DNA from: Bathynomus jamesi | Lineage: Eukaryota > Arthropoda > Malacostraca > Isopoda > Cirolanidae | Direction of reading: 5' to 3' | NCBI GenBank assembly: GCA_023014485.1 | Contig: JAJOZX010000922.1 | Span: forward strand, 997,001 to 1,061,000 | DNA: 64,000 nucleotides | Shown here: in pieces, positions 1 to 11,819 of the stretch | How the letters are laid out: every line of letters starts with the position of its first letter | Position numbering within the stretch: the stretch's first letter is position 1 | Notes under the pieces: model-generated | Told to the model about the DNA's origin: nothing | Databases searched by the model: none | Seen by the model: the letters and a program-made list of their open reading frames with translations, nothing else | Made by a program: the position numbers and the translations under genes

Positions 1-1
1 A

Positions 2-709
2 CTTCTCAGGCTCTGGGTGTCAAAGCACGGACTTAAAGGAAAGAACCTGAAGATTCTGCAATTCATTGTGGAATTCATCATTGGAGTGTATTACCCATGT
101 TGGTTCAACGTGAAGGTCAAGCACTCCTGGATCGAAGGGCCTAGGCACATCCTCTTTCAGCTGGACTGCCTCAAGTCCCAGAGAAAGGAGGTGCTGGATA
201 TTGTGATGCCAACTGTGAGAAGATCTGCTTGGTATGCCCACAGTGAAGTCATCCTCCAAACACTACTCTGCTCTGAGGATCAGAAGGAGAGGATTCAAGG
301 GGTGGAGAGAATCCTGGCCATCAGGGGAGAGGGGGACCCGGACACTCAGCTGGGGGACTCCTCTGTTAGGAGCAGAAGGACACCTGACATCAATTGTGAT
401 GCTTCCAGCATCGGTGACTTGATCAGCTGGTCAGAAGGTGTGTCAGAGCCACCTCTCACCTGCTCTCTAAGCACCTCAGAGGTGAAAAACTTCATCAACA
501 CCCCTATGGAGGTGCGCAACTGGCCTTGCCACACACAAAGCATTGAGAGGGTTGTTAAAATGGTGACTGAGGCTTCTGCTAAGTACTTCTCACAGGAAAA
601 GAGGGATGGAGGGATCAGGGCTCAGGAGACCAGCAGGAAGCTGATGTCCAAGTCTGAGCCAAAGCAGGATTTGTGCAACCTGGCAAAGTTCAAGATGTCA
701 GGAGAATGA
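2..709 (+). pseudogene. C-terminal part of a divergent hAT-like transposase, clade 2
   Basis: The frame is already open at the window edge, so only the C-terminal ~235 residues are seen. The end resembles the copy at 54.3-57.4 kb: both have a P-C-H-T-Q-S-[IV]-E-R block followed by VK-[ML]-VTEAS, then a basic stretch with SRKLM. Near residues 30-36 both have a YxPCWF motif. In the hAT fold the Glu of the C-terminal block is the third catalytic acid; I infer this role for the E in SIERVVK. The remainder of the gene lies outside the window. No host role is visible. It could be domesticated, but the related broken copies nearby make a transposon remnant more likely. Confidence 0.6.
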
Positions 710-1059
710 TCTTTGTAATTATATCCAGTGATATACATGCAGTTCACCTATTAATAAATATATGTAAAGTTGATTTGGCCTTGTCAATATAAATGATTTA
801 CCTTATATCTTTTAATATATTATAAAGGGGTTCAAAAGGGTAAAATTGGCAATTTAGAAATACAAAATGATGTAGGTTAGAGTTATCCTATCCAAAAAAG
901 AAGCTCATATTTGAATTCCCCATGTAAAAACACCCCTGATGGTAGGATTTCCTTCAGATTCATGTTGTCACCTGAGTACGACCCGCCCTACGTCATACTC
1001 ACCAGTACATCATCAGAATGAGAATCAGAGGAGAGTAAAAGTGATGAATCTGGTTTCTG
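710..1059. other. AT-rich spacer between two hAT-like fragments
   Basis: No gene seen. It may hold the 3' end of the element at the left edge and the eroded start of the next copy. I could not find a clear terminal inverted repeat in it. Confidence 0.4.
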
Positions 1060-2311
1060 TGCTGCACAACCTTCAACATGGAAAAGTAAGGTTGGCAAAC
1101 GTAGAAAATTGTTTGATGATAAATTAATTATTAGGAAGTCTTGATGTTGCAAAATTGAGTGAGAGAAATGCGTCCCTAGTTTTAATGCAAACAATCAGAC
1201 ATCGCTTGAATGGGGCATCTGCGAACAAATAAAATGCGTGTGTTTCGATACAACGGCAGCCAATATTGGTCCTAGAAATGGTGCAGCTATTCTTCTAGAA
1301 CAAAAATTCGACAACGATTTATTGTGGCTGGCATGTCTACACCACATATTTGAAATTATGCTGGAAGCTGTTGTTTCAAAGTCTTTATCACCATCTTCTG
1401 GCCCAGATATAGTCCTTTTTAAGAAGTTCAGAGAAAAATGGTCAAGCATTAATAAGGAGGACTACGAAAGCATTATCAGATCCAGATATCTATGAAAATA
1501 TTCATGACATCAAAGATGACATAATTATATTTGCAGCAAATCAACTAGATACATTCCAACCAAGAGACGATTACCTACAACTATTGCAGTTAACAATTAT
1601 TTTTTGGGGAGGTGAACCAAAAGGTGGAATCAAATTTAAACATCCAGCGGGACTTCATCGGGCTAGGTGGATGGCCAAAATTACATATTCATTAAAAACT
1701 TTTATGTTCAAATCTCAGTAAAAGACAAAAAAGGACTAAAAGACATCTGTCTATTTGCTACTCGGTTATATGTAAAGGCATGGTTTACAGCTCCTGTGCC
1801 ATCTTGCGCTCCTCGTCTTGATCTGGAATTATTACAGAATCTTGTAGTCTACAAACAAATAAATGACACAATTGCATTTGTTGCTATTAAAAAAATGTTA
1901 GGTCACCTCTGGTACCTATCAGAAGAACTGGTAGCCTTGGCCTTTTATGATGATGAAGTGACTACTGAAACGAAAAACAAAATTGTAAAGGCCTTGCAAA
2001 ATACAACAGAAACTCTTCCTGCAAAACGGGCTTTTCTAGATCCTGCACTTATTCCAACGAATAAATTAGATTTTGCCACATCAAATACTCAAAGATTCTT
2101 TACAATAACAGAATTTAGTTCAAAATTTTTACTCAAAGATGCTAAAGAATGGCATGATGAAGAGTATAACTCCGCTAAGAAATCTATCAAACAGTGGAAA
2201 GTCGTGAATAATATAGCGGAAAGAGGAGTAAAATTAATGGATGAATATAATAAAATACTAACACATGACGAAGATCAAAAACAATTCTTGCTACAAGTAG
2301 TGAAAAACTAG
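1060..2311 (+). pseudogene. Broken hAT-like transposase, clade 1
   Basis: This is a degenerate relative of the long ORF at 42627-43859. Segment 1238-1495 carries MCFDTTAANIG (D2 motif), LACLHH (C/H motif) and SSGPD. Segment 1667-2311 carries the rest, ending in NNIAERGVKLMDEYN and LLQVV. A gap of frame 1495-1667 still encodes GDDIIIFAANQ-like and HRARWMAK sequence in other frames, so the copy has frameshifts. The N-terminal part is mostly missing; a trace of the SLDVAKLSERNAS region is readable near 1130-1180. The E in AERGVKL is the presumed catalytic Glu. Non-functional as it stands. Confidence 0.7.
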
Positions 2312-2668
2312 AGGGCTGTTTACCCTGATAGAAAGAAAGAAAAACATTGATGAAGTAAGGACACAAATACAGACCTGTATTAGCATAGTAACCACCCCCG
2401 ACTCGCACTGAAAGTTTCACCACCACTGCTCTCACCTTCACCAACGACTTCCTTCCTCACATCTCGCCACAAAGACCGTGCCTTTTCTTGAATAATGGCC
2501 CGCGATACGGGCATGCTGCGCTGCGTTTGGTAGCAGGCGGAATTGTGAATTATTTTTTCCCTTATCTGCCATTGCGAATAACGGAACTGGGCTTGCGAAT
2601 AGCGGAATTTGGTGTCAAAAAATATATTACGTATAAGCGAAGCTACGAATATGGAAGCTATGAATAAC

Positions 2669-2670
<2 letters not shown>
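2312..2670. other. Unassigned spacer
   Basis: It follows the transposase stop and probably contains the 3' end of that element. Around 2540-2670 there are repeated short words (gcgaat, aacgg) but no recognisable gene. Confidence 0.35.
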
Positions 2671-2704
<34 letters not shown>

Positions 2705-2727
2705 TATATATAATATATATATAATAC
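2671..2727. repeat. (TA)n microsatellite
   Basis: Interrupted TA dinucleotide run. Confidence 0.95.
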
Positions 2728-2891
2728 AATTTTATGAGTCTTTCAACTTTATATCTTATATTTGAATTCAAATTTTCCTTTATTCTTTTTTGTTTAATAG
2801 ACGAAGGTCAACGAAAATCCTTAAAATAAATTTTAAAAACTCTGATAAAAATAAATCGTATATCATTCCGGGAAACTATTAAGAAAATAAT

Positions 2892-2954
<63 letters not shown>
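2892..2954. repeat. (GA)n microsatellite
   Basis: GA run with a single interruption. Confidence 0.95.
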
Positions 2955-2957
<3 letters not shown>

Positions 2958-3910
2958 TGAAAGGGTAAAAAACAAAAAAGATAATATTTAGAGAAAACAT
3001 TTTCTAAAGAAGATTAAACTGTTTTCTGTGCTTCATTGGTAGATCAAGGGAAGGAGGGAGGTGTGATAGAACCTTGGGGAAGAGGCTTGGGGGTGGTGAA
3101 ATAGCTGCTGTAAAATTCTGCAAAACCTTTTCAATATCCCTTTCGCAGGCTATCAAATCCCCCTCGAATACGAACGATAGTCATTGAAACTTGAAGGGAG
3201 AGTTTGATGTTATTGTTCGTCATACATTTACGCAGTTCTCGTGAGCGAATTTTCTTTCATCAAACAAGAAAAACCCTTCTTTTCTTCAAAGTTTTCTGAG
3301 AAAAAATTTAATTTTTTTTTCCCCAAGTGTTTTTCTAAAGTTTTTGATGAAATGTCTTTCCTTTTTTCTCTCTGTCACTCAAGACATCATCATATATATA
3401 TTTTTCCTTTCCCGTTTTAGCTTCGAGATTATTTCGTTAACTTTTATTTGATAAGTTGTTGGTTGTACGTAGTTTCAGCGTCATTTTATGGAAGTTTTAT
3501 AACTAAAAAGTTATTTATTTTTGCGATTTATTATACTTATGTTCTTATTGATACGTTTATTTCGTTGCCAAATTGATTTCCGCGGAGATAAGCTGTAAAA
3601 TGAATGCTTAACTAAATTGGAAACCGATAAATGTAAACAGCCTCTTGAAAAAGAAGACGCGAGTTCCATCACTCCACAATCGATATATATATATATATAA
3701 CTGCACACTCGTTATTCGCATTAAATATTCATTAACGAATCAAAATAGCGTTAATCAGACCGCTTTTCGCTCCTTTTTTTTGTCAAAACCTGACGTTTCC
3801 TCAAAGAAACGATTACGAAGAAAAATAATTTCATTTGTAATTTTTGGCGTTTGAAGAGTTTTTATTTTCCTTGTCGGTAATAAACGTTTCTGAATGTTTT
3901 CTTTACGTCT
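2955..3910. other. Unassigned AT-rich sequence
   Basis: Only short open frames with low-complexity translations. No gene, TIR or RNA gene recognised. Confidence 0.4.
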
Positions 3911-3917
3911 CCTCTCT

Positions 3918-3955
<38 letters not shown>
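3911..3955. repeat. (CT)n microsatellite
   Basis: CT run directly next to a dispersed repeat. The second copy of that repeat, near 32.8 kb, also borders a GA/CT run. Confidence 0.95.
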
Positions 3956-4022
3956 GTGCCATTGGTACCTCCTCGGTATGGGCCGCAAGGCCTTTTGAGG
4001 TACTTCTCTTCCTTGTAACTCC
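3956..4022 (+). repeat. Dispersed repeat, copy 1, next to (CT)n
   Basis: The ~65-bp sequence containing ggtacctcctcggtatgggc and gcaaggccttttgaggtact recurs in reverse orientation at about 32750-32812. Both copies lie beside a GA/CT microsatellite, so the unit and its microsatellite seem to have moved together. Family unknown. Confidence 0.75.
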
Positions 4023-4719
4023 TTGTAACTCTCTCTCTCTTAAACATCTTTTCCCAACGTTGTTTTCTCTCTTCATGCAATTTCTTCCTTTTTTTCTTCT
4101 CCTCTTCTTCCTGCTCCTCTTATTCTTCTTCTTCTTCTTCTTAATCTTGTTACACGAACCAGCGAGTCAAACGAGACTTCAAAACAATTTTCTTAAAAAG
4201 ATGCACCAAATAATTTTTCTTTCTGGTTGAAGAAATTCTCACTCGTTTTCTTTTCCAACCGTTTTTTCCTACTGTTTTTTTTTTTTTGTTTTTCTTCTTA
4301 GTTTTTCGTTTTGGAAATAATTTATTTTCTATGTCATGTATGGAGGAGTTTTCGGAATAAGAGCAGTTAAGTATAAATTGTACAACTTGGTAGAAGGCGC
4401 GTTTTTATAAGGCGAAACGTATCTTACAGCGCCGTTGAGTTTCCATTTTTCCCGTTTTATGCGTTTACCTTAAACGAGGATGGAAGAAACGAATATTTGT
4501 TTATTAATTTGGAAAAGATTTGAAATATTGATAAGCGCCATGTCTTCTTTTTTTTTACAGATTTTCTCTTGTTTGTAAGTAAAATGTCGCGTATTGACGT
4601 GCTCACTTGTATAAATTACATCGGCATAAAAATAAATGTGTATTTTTTTTTTATATTTATTGAATACTAGTTGAATAGGTTTGTAAAGAAATGTTCCGGT
4701 AGTATAAACACAAAAGCAA

Positions 4720-4721
<2 letters not shown>
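4023..4721. other. Pyrimidine-rich and AT-rich spacer
   Basis: Contains a (CTT)-rich tract at about 4085-4142. No gene recognised. Confidence 0.4.

Positions 4722-4791
<70 letters not shown>
4722..4791. repeat. (CA)n-(TA)n compound microsatellite
   Basis: About 25 CA units followed by a short TA run. The long Val/Cys open frames on the minus strand here are translations of this repeat. Confidence 0.95.
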
Positions 4792-4923
4792 TTTTTTTCT
4801 TTTTATGTAGAAAGGAGGGGGCTAAGGGCGAGCGCCCGCAAAAGTGACCCTTCCACTGAAGACGGAGAGAGCCAAAAACAAGGTCTCCAAAGCTCAATGA
4901 TGCTTTTTTTTTTTTAAATATAA

Positions 4924-5100
4924 ATTTTGAAAAGGTTGTGTAGTGTGTTAGATGCATGTATGTGTAGTGAAGAATACAGAGGGAAGCGTGTGTTTCAGAG
5001 CATGCTGGACTGCTCACAGGGTAGATGAGACACGGAAAAAGATCAGCTAAGGAGGACAGTGACAGGAGAAACGGGAGTTCCAGCACTCCCTGACTCCTGC
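4924..5100 (+). repeat. Dispersed ~175-bp repeat, copy 1
   Basis: Closely similar to 62081-62246 on the same strand. Shared words include gcatgctggac, cagctaaggaggacagtgac and aggagaaacgg. It has no coding capacity that I can recognise. It could be the UTR of a LINE or a SINE-like unit; the 62-kb copy lies beside a Jockey-like fragment. Confidence 0.8.
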
Positions 5101-5120
5101 CTAATTCCCTGACTCCTGCC

Positions 5121-5124
5121 TATG

Positions 5125-5212
<88 letters not shown>
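5121..5212. repeat. (TA)n-(TG)n compound microsatellite
   Basis: About 28 TA units followed by about 16 TG units. A short direct repeat (tccctgactcctgcc, twice) precedes it. Confidence 0.95.
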
Positions 5213-5215
<3 letters not shown>

Positions 5216-6756
5216 CACCATACATTTCACATTTATTAATGTATGATAAGTATGAAGTAGAGTTTTTTTTATTATGGGTTATCTTCGTTAATAAACTAAA
5301 AATCAACTTGAAAATCTTATATTTGTACGTTATCGGAGTCCCTAATTTTGATGTATACCTCTCATAATAGCTGAAATGAACTGCAACAACATATTTGAGG
5401 AGTTCCTTGAATTTACTATTTTAGTATGCAAGAAAAACAAACATTTGGTGACCTAACAAGAGAAAACCCACCAGTCAGTTACGGTTTACTTGAAAAATAC
5501 TCAATAAAGCGTATATCATCATTTTCGTGTACGGTAATAAAGTTTGGCGCAATACAAATTTGATAATGTTGTATCCACTGAAGAAAATACAGTGGTTACA
5601 ATATAGGGTAAGTTGTACAACTAGTTGTACAACTACAGTAGAAATAAAAGAAAATTCACAATGGTTTGACGTTTGGAAGTAAAAAGTTGTATTTTTTGAA
5701 AGCGCGTAACAGACAGTGTTATAATAATGAAGATCTTTCCTAAAACCTTTTTTAATTATGTTACGTGTTAGTGACAAATAAATCGCAAAAACAAGAGGAA
5801 AACGTTAAAGACGCATAAGAAAAGTAATTGTAAGTAAATGGGTAAAACAATTTTCGTTTATCTTCTTCCTTTAAAAAGGTTTTTTCATCATTATTGTTGT
5901 TGTTTTGTTGAACTTTTTATCATTACAGGCTAAAAACAAACTTGAAGAACGCGTTTTAAATCAATGAAAAGGTTTTTGCTCGAAAAAGCGTTTTTAACTG
6001 AGTTTGAAACTTAATTAGTTTCAACAGCAAACGAGTTTTATAGAAATTACGGCTTTCAAACTCATTTTTTTTTCTAGTACAGCCATACATAATTTTCATT
6101 ATCAAAAATAAAAAACACGCTTATTTACGTTCTAACTGCGAATCACTTCTTTCATAAATATTTAACACGTTTATGTTTTTAACACTAGACAAAACATGTT
6201 TAACGTTAGCAGTATGTAACCAAAACATTCAAAACGTTTTTTTGGAATTGTGAAAAAAAAAAATGAAAAAACTGAGTATCTTTTTCAAAGTGATATAATT
6301 TTATGTTTTTTTAAAGACTTTGAAGAGTCACATGGAAATACGATAAAGTTCCAAACACTTCCAAATCATAAAATGGAAGATATAAAACCTGATTTTATTT
6401 TTCGAAAATGTGAATATTTTCCAGGGTTCTCTCCTGAAATGTCTTTTTATGTTTTTTTTAATGATTCATCATCTCATTGTTTTAATGTTTACGTTTTTTG
6501 TTAGGATAAAGGAGTCATCATCGAATTTCAACCCATAATCCTATAATGTAGTCGGTGTCTTTAGTTCTAGTAAAAAACAAAAAAAAAAAAAAACAAAAAA
6601 AATCAGCCAAATCACTTATTTTTAAAAGGAAAGTTAGATGGAATCCTCCTATACCCCATTACCCCATGGTGTTGAATCCCCCTCGATTCTACCATGTACC
6701 CATCATGCTGCTTGATCAACACAGAAAATCTAATTTAAGAATTTTGTCCAGAAATT
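5213..6756. other. AT-rich unassigned sequence
   Basis: No gene recognised. Open frames are short and biased to Phe, Leu and Lys. Confidence 0.4.
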
Positions 6757-6842
6757 GACGCCGTCCGCGGGATTCGATTCTAGAACCATCAGATAGTGGA
6801 ACTAATATTCTGATACCCAACCAATGAGCCAAAGCAAATTGT
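6757..6842 (-). repeat. tRNA-like SINE head (degenerate)
   Basis: Read on the minus strand, a TGGCTCATTGG stretch resembles a pol III A box, and GAATCGAATCCC about 45 bases on resembles a B box. The body does not fold into a convincing full tRNA. A diverged tRNA-derived SINE is the simplest reading. Confidence 0.5.
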
Positions 6843-7689
6843 GTTTGGTCTTCATCTTGTTCAAAGACTGTTTTGCCGATTTTCATGTTTCTGTCGTAAT
6901 TATAATTGGCACAAAATGACTGTAATTCGGTTTTGCAAGATTTATTAAGTAAACTCCGACTTCTAGAAATGGATTCCTAATCAAATGTGACTTTTTTAAC
7001 TATGAACTAAACAATATCTCCTCGAAATTCAAGTAATGTGTATACAGTACTTAAAGGCAACAACTTGGTAACCAACGGTGGGAAATTGGGGAACCTTAGT
7101 CACGCGGTTTCTTTTTATATGGCCCGCATTAACATCATTGACATCATATAAATCCGGCCCGCGAGCCTTGTACCAATATTTCCAGGGTTCTCTCCTGAAA
7201 CATTTTTTATATTTATGTGTACAATTTCAATCCAGGATCTTGGGAACATATGACAACATGGTATATAAGTAATCTTTGGTTTAGAGTTATGAACACCCTA
7301 GACACCATAGCCATGACGTCACAGGCTCAAAACCACGCGAAAAATTCTCGTTTTCTCCTGTTTTTATGGGTAAAACTGGATCGAGTGCAGTGCTAGATGA
7401 ACGAAGTTTTCTTTAATTGGCTATTCTCTAGTCTCCAATTAAGAGGACTTGGATATTTTGCTCTATTTTAGATGTCTGTCTATGTCTCAAAAAAGGTTAC
7501 GTCGTAGCCAATTCTATAATGGTCTGAGGAGATGACCTGCCAGTAGTGAAAGGACTACACTAAACCTGGAGTATTGAAAATTCAATTGCTCTGAACAACT
7601 TTTTGTTATTTAAAATATATTAACTAGAATAGTACCAATTTATTGCACATGGGTGTTATTTACTGAGTATCTTCAGCGTTTTGGCCAGT
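6843..7689. other. Unassigned spacer
   Basis: No gene recognised. Two phrases, gggttctctcctgaaa near 6425 and 7190, are shared and may mark an old repeat. Confidence 0.35.
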
Positions 7690-8560
7690 TTATAATGGCA
7701 TCTTGAGAAATGCAGTGTGTGAAAGGATGTGTTCTTCAAAAGAAGAGGGTTTATCAAAAATACAAGACTAAGTGCTTAGAGTGTAGAACATCTGTGGCTA
7801 TAATAGTGAACATCAAACGACATTACAAGTCAATGTACACTGTAAAGTTGCTCCATACAGAACACGGCTTCTAAAAAATTAATTGTTCCATTCTAACCGA
7901 TTATGGAAAGATTTCTAGGTAAAAGAACGATTCATTTTTAATTTCAAGACCGATTTTAAACCACTTTATTTTTTATGTCGATGTAACTGGTTCAAAGTAG
8001 GGCCACAAAGAAAAGATGATCAACGGTTTCTATGATGGACAATTCGTTTTGACACACAGTCGTTCCGTAATCGGCTCAGCAAATAGAACAATTACGTTTT
8101 TAGAAACGGTGTTCTATATGGAACAACCTTAGTGTATGCTCCTTTAAGGCCAGTAACGCCTACAGAAAGTCGAGCCTCAAAGTATTTCACCAGGTAAGAA
8201 CATTTTTACACAAGAGAAAAAATCTGACAACATAGTACAAGCGAGTTTCACCAGTAGTCACTTACTTACCTAAAAATGTGAAGTCGTTTTCAGACAGTGA
8301 ATTTGTAAAATGATGTTTAGCAGCCGCTGGAGGTATTTCGTGTCCTGAAAAGAAGGAAAAGAAGGCATTATTTTCAAACTATATGCTTTTCTTTTACAAT
8401 AGTGTCGGATCGTATTGGAGATATGGCTAGGAATGTTGAGGAGTCGCTTAAACAAAGTGCTGCGAATTTTAAGGCTTACTCACTTGTGTTAGGCAAGACC
8501 ACAGACACAAGAAATACATTTCAATTTCAACTTCTGCAATTAAAATAATAACTGGGTTTA
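7690..8560 (+). pseudogene. Decayed hAT transposase, GTF2IRD2/ZBED-like type
   Basis: Scattered peptide traces in all three plus frames match a BED-type hAT. Near 7765-7840 there is a CLECRTSVAIIVNIKRHYKS-like trace (C-x2-C and a later His, as in a BED finger). Near 8290-8370 there is a CPEKKEKK-like trace. Near 8400-8545 there is DRIGDMARNVEESL, then FKAYSLVLGKTTDTRNTFQFQ, where the DTR block sits where hATs have their first catalytic Asp (D-E-S-T-D in relatives). There are many frameshifts and no open frame. The assignment rests on family memory of motif order. Confidence 0.5.
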
Positions 8561-8935
8561 GTAGCACGTACTTGTGGGAGATTTTTTTTCAAAATTAAAA
8601 ATATTAAATGCAAAACAGGACACGGTTAACACTAACAGACATATAAATAAAGAAATCAACTGCGAGGAGCAACTTCAGAATTTAAATTTGACATCAAGCT
8701 TTTGATCAAAAAGGAAAACAGGAACAGATTTTTTATTAAACCTCATATCAATTAAGCAAGTGCTTTTCATTCAGTAATTCAGTGCGGCAGGTTCAAGATT
8801 TAAAAATTAGAAGTTGGCCCTTAGACCATAAAAGGATCTAATATCTCTATTGTAAACTGTTATTCATATTTCACGTTCTAAACCCAAATCTGAGATATAA
8901 TTCAGTTTTTCGAACCAGAGATGGTATGATGATGA

Positions 8936-9011
8936 CTGATAGTGAGGCTGGTGATGGTAATGGTAATGGTAGTGGTGGTGGTGGTGGTAGTGATGGTGAT
9001 GATAATGATGG
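8936..9011. repeat. GGT/GAT-rich minisatellite, left piece
   Basis: Short (gatggtaatggtagtggtgg)-like array. The same kind of sequence resumes at 12063, on the far side of the CR1 element, so the LINE appears to have inserted into this array. The His-rich minus-strand frame here is a translation of the repeat. Confidence 0.75.
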
Positions 9012-9554
9012 TCTACAGATCTACAGAAGCTAAGGCTAACAAAGACCCTAAGATCCACTCTAAGGTTAACCCGAGAGAAAGAAGAGAGGGGGTTAAAAGA
9101 AGAGAATAAGGGGTTAAGTAAGTAGCAAAACCTATCATTCGTGGTAACATTCATTCAGAAAAAGAGAAAGACTCACCATCATCATCCGCCGGCCACTGCC
9201 GACAAGTCGGAAAAATAGTCGAAGAGAATAGGAAATGGGTGAAAGATGAAAAGAAGTAAAATAAGAACGCTTGCAAAGCATGCAAACAGTCTTAACTCAA
9301 ACACTGTCATACCATACAAACTACAGACATGCAAATGAAGAGAGGATAAGAAAAGAACAAAAAAAAGTATGACGAGTATAACAGTGGGTTAGTTTACGCT
9401 ACGAGCTACATCTAAGTTCCTGTTACTTTATTTTTTTTTAATATAATTTCGTTGCTGGCATATCACTCACTAGCATGTCACAAACTGGCATCGATCGTCA
9501 AAAGATTCAAACCTCGACCATCAACCCAAGAACTCTGTTGCTAATTGTTTTATT

Positions 9555-9764
9555 TCAAACGACGTTAATATTTTTAAAATGCCTATCTAAACGATTTTTA
9601 AACATATTAACGCTGGTAGAGTTCACGACGGACGCGGGAAGATTATTCCATTTATCAATTATTTTAAACGCAAAGTTTTTAGCGATGTAAGTAATGAAAC
9701 GTCTGCCACGTAATTTAAATCCGTTAGTACAAGTATTGCTATTATCAAAAATGAACAATGTCAA
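9555..9764 (-). pseudogene. CR1 ORF2, extreme C-terminus
   Basis: Translates to a CR1 reverse-transcriptase tail: IAKNFAFKIIDKWNNLP, then VNSTSVNMFKNRLDRHF. The RT palm and thumb are missing in this copy. The equivalent tail in the 33-37 kb CR1 reads WNRLPSEVVNSSSVDQFKKR. Confidence 0.85.
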
Positions 9765-9820
9765 AATTTATGTTATCGATTTTATTAACGATTTTGAAAA
9801 CTTCAATAAGCTCCCCCCTT

Positions 9821-9902
9821 ATCTCTACCTGGCACAGGGGATACAATGATCAAGAAGGTGGTTTCCCCCAGGGCGAGGCTCATCATTGCACTCCGATGAT
9901 GC

Positions 9903-9939
<37 letters not shown>

Positions 9940-9949
9940 TGCATAATTA
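9821..9949 (+). ncRNA. U1 snRNA fragment (pseudogene)
   Basis: About 129 bases follow the order of U1 snRNA from the 5' end: ctacctgg (the ACUUACCUG 5'-splice-site-pairing region, here altered), gatacaatgatcaagaaggtg (stem-loop I), cccagggcgaggc and gcactccg (stem-loop II), gctgacccttgcgatt, then ccaaatgtgggtaactcgag and gcataatt. It stops there, so the Sm site and the 3' stem-loop are missing. The 5' recognition sequence differs from the universal one, so it is unlikely to work. It is opposite in strand to the CR1 around it and replaces missing ORF2 sequence. Confidence 0.9.
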
Positions 9950-10482
9950 AACCTTAGGGCAGTTGAAGTCTTCGACAATTATACTATCCCGATTATTAAT
10001 AAAGTTACTAAGAAGTATGTAAAATCTAGTATTGGTATCGAGGGGTTGAACGGGATTTCTATAAACAACAACGAAATTAAAGCCCTACGCGCCCCAACTT
10101 CAACGCATATCGCATTAATTTCTGCCGGAAAATTTATCTTAACCTCGATAGCTCTAAGGAAATTACGAATGTAAACAAAACGCCGCCACCAATCCTATGT
10201 AACCTATCATTAGTAAAAAGTTTAAAACCCGCTATATCAAGTTCCCCCAACAAGTGCCGAGTTACGGTATTTAACCACATTTCGGTTACACCGTTACAGC
10301 AACTATATCGTAGTTCCCGGAATAAATTATCGCCTTAAATTTGTTCAATTTATTTCTAATACTACGCACGTCACAATAAAAGACGTTTAAATTATTTTTT
10401 ACCAGGGATCGGCGTTTTAAACTATTTTTCACGTTGGGCCGACGTTTCCCAGACCCACAACGTTTAAAGAGGGCTTTGACCT

Positions 10483-11819
10483 CTACAGTTTTCGAACACT
10501 CTCATCGATTAACCTACCTAGCCTAGCATTCCCTATTTCATTGAAATGCATCACATCTTTTATAAAAAGGCTAGGATCACTAAATTCTGACCACACCTTT
10601 ACGAAGGGTACATTTTCCTGAGCACAAATCTCTTCTAGTTTAGTGTTCAAAAATATTGTTTTTGACGTAATCCTAAAATTTAAACCGTGCCTAGGGGTAA
10701 TACCTAGAACTAAAGACCTATCTGACCTTGCCTTCAGGGACCTAATTAACCCCCTGTATCTCTCCAAAAGGTCAGGCACTCTCGTATCGGGCCTATACGA
10801 GTCGTTGCCCCCTACCATCGTCACCAACATCGAGTGACGGGAGGCAACATCAATCCCATCTACTTCGTCTCTAATTCTGTCGACCCTGACCCCTGGTAGA
10901 CAGACCCTTCTCCTTTTGGTTGGATTAGGGTTGCCAGACGTCCCGTATTTTACGGGACAGTCCCGCATTTGATCCAAAAATCCCGCGTCAAAATCCCTCG
11001 TCAAAATCCCGCGTTCAAAATGTCCCGCAAAAAATATTTTTTAAGCAAATTTTTTAGGGATGAATTGATTTACAATTTCAATATTATGTATAATAATTTC
11101 AATTTATTCACGATGATTAATTGTTGAATATTATTGTAATAACATTTTTCTAACTTTGTTTGTTGTAACCGTTGAAGAAATCTAGTTTCAATTTGAAAAA
11201 AAATTTGGTCTTGAGAAAAAACCTCGGAAATTTTTTGTCCCACATGGGCATTTGAAAAATCTGGCAACCCTTGGTTGGATTCCGTTCAACGAACTCCTTA
11301 TCCATATGACGCACTAAGGAGTCCCCAATTAAAATCGTTTCCCCTTCGTTCACATCCCTATCCAACTGGGCGAAAGGGTTCGAAACCTCGATAGGGGGAT
11401 GGATTCCTATCACCTAACGTACGTGGCCTAGCTCCACCCTTAACTACTCTAAATCCCTCGCCGTCTACTAATCTCGGACCAACCTTAACCCCTTCCTCAA
11501 CTCTGTCTAACCTTCCCAACAAGCTACCTATACTAGAAACTAGGTTCCTAACCTCACCTTTCAACTTACTAACGTCTTCAACGTTACTATAGGTTCGGCC
11601 TTCGTCAATTGTAAGACTGCCCCTGCCCTCGTCAAGCGTTGCAAGTCTTTCCGTCACCTCACGTATACTACGTTTTAAATCAACTATCTCTTCGCTTAAC
11701 TCACAAAAGAAACAAACCGATCTCTCGGTAATCGCCATAGGACTGCCGTTGTAATCTTTAAAATCAGTATACCACCGATTAACGCCACACTTAGCACACG
11801 ACGCTTTCTGCGACGGCAT
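10483..11819 (-). pseudogene. CR1 ORF1 with SGNH-hydrolase domain, interrupted by a MITE
   Basis: The start at 11819 gives an N-terminal C-x2-C ... C-x2-C motif (CAKCGVNRW, then CFFCEL), a heptad-rich coiled-coil-like stretch, then an SGNH/GDSL esterase domain. Block I is ILIGDSLVRHMD, block III is MVGGNDS, and block V is DVMHFN with the His. CR1 ORF1 proteins are known to carry such an esterase and bind nucleic acid. The 347-bp MITE 10926-11272 splits the esterase between block I and block III. The pieces can be read as 11819-11358, 11413-11273 and 10925-10483, with frame changes. Non-functional here. Confidence 0.85.
10926..11272. mobile_element. hAT-type MITE with 8-bp target duplication
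   Basis: TIRs: TAGGGTTGCCAGA at the left and TCTGGCAACCCTT at the right. GGTTGGAT flanks it at 10918-10925 and 11273-11280. The 8-bp duplication and YAGGG ends are hAT-like. The 5' part has internal GTCCCG repeats. The right half of a second copy lies at 53068-53254. No coding capacity. Confidence 0.85.

Noticed and set aside
3755..4230. Arg-Glu-rich and Leu-Ser-rich frames suggesting a coiled coil
   Set aside because: They are the two strands of (CT)n and pyrimidine-rich repeats.
4470..5306. Open frames with long Cys-Val, Thr-His or Tyr-Ile runs
   Set aside because: They read through (CA)n, (TG)n and (TA)n microsatellites.
8864..9154. His-rich protein on the minus strand
   Set aside because: The His run is the translation of a GGT/GAT minisatellite, and no other conserved sequence follows.
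9821..9949. Functional U1 snRNA gene
   Set aside because: It is truncated before the Sm site and has an altered 5'-splice-site pairing sequence.
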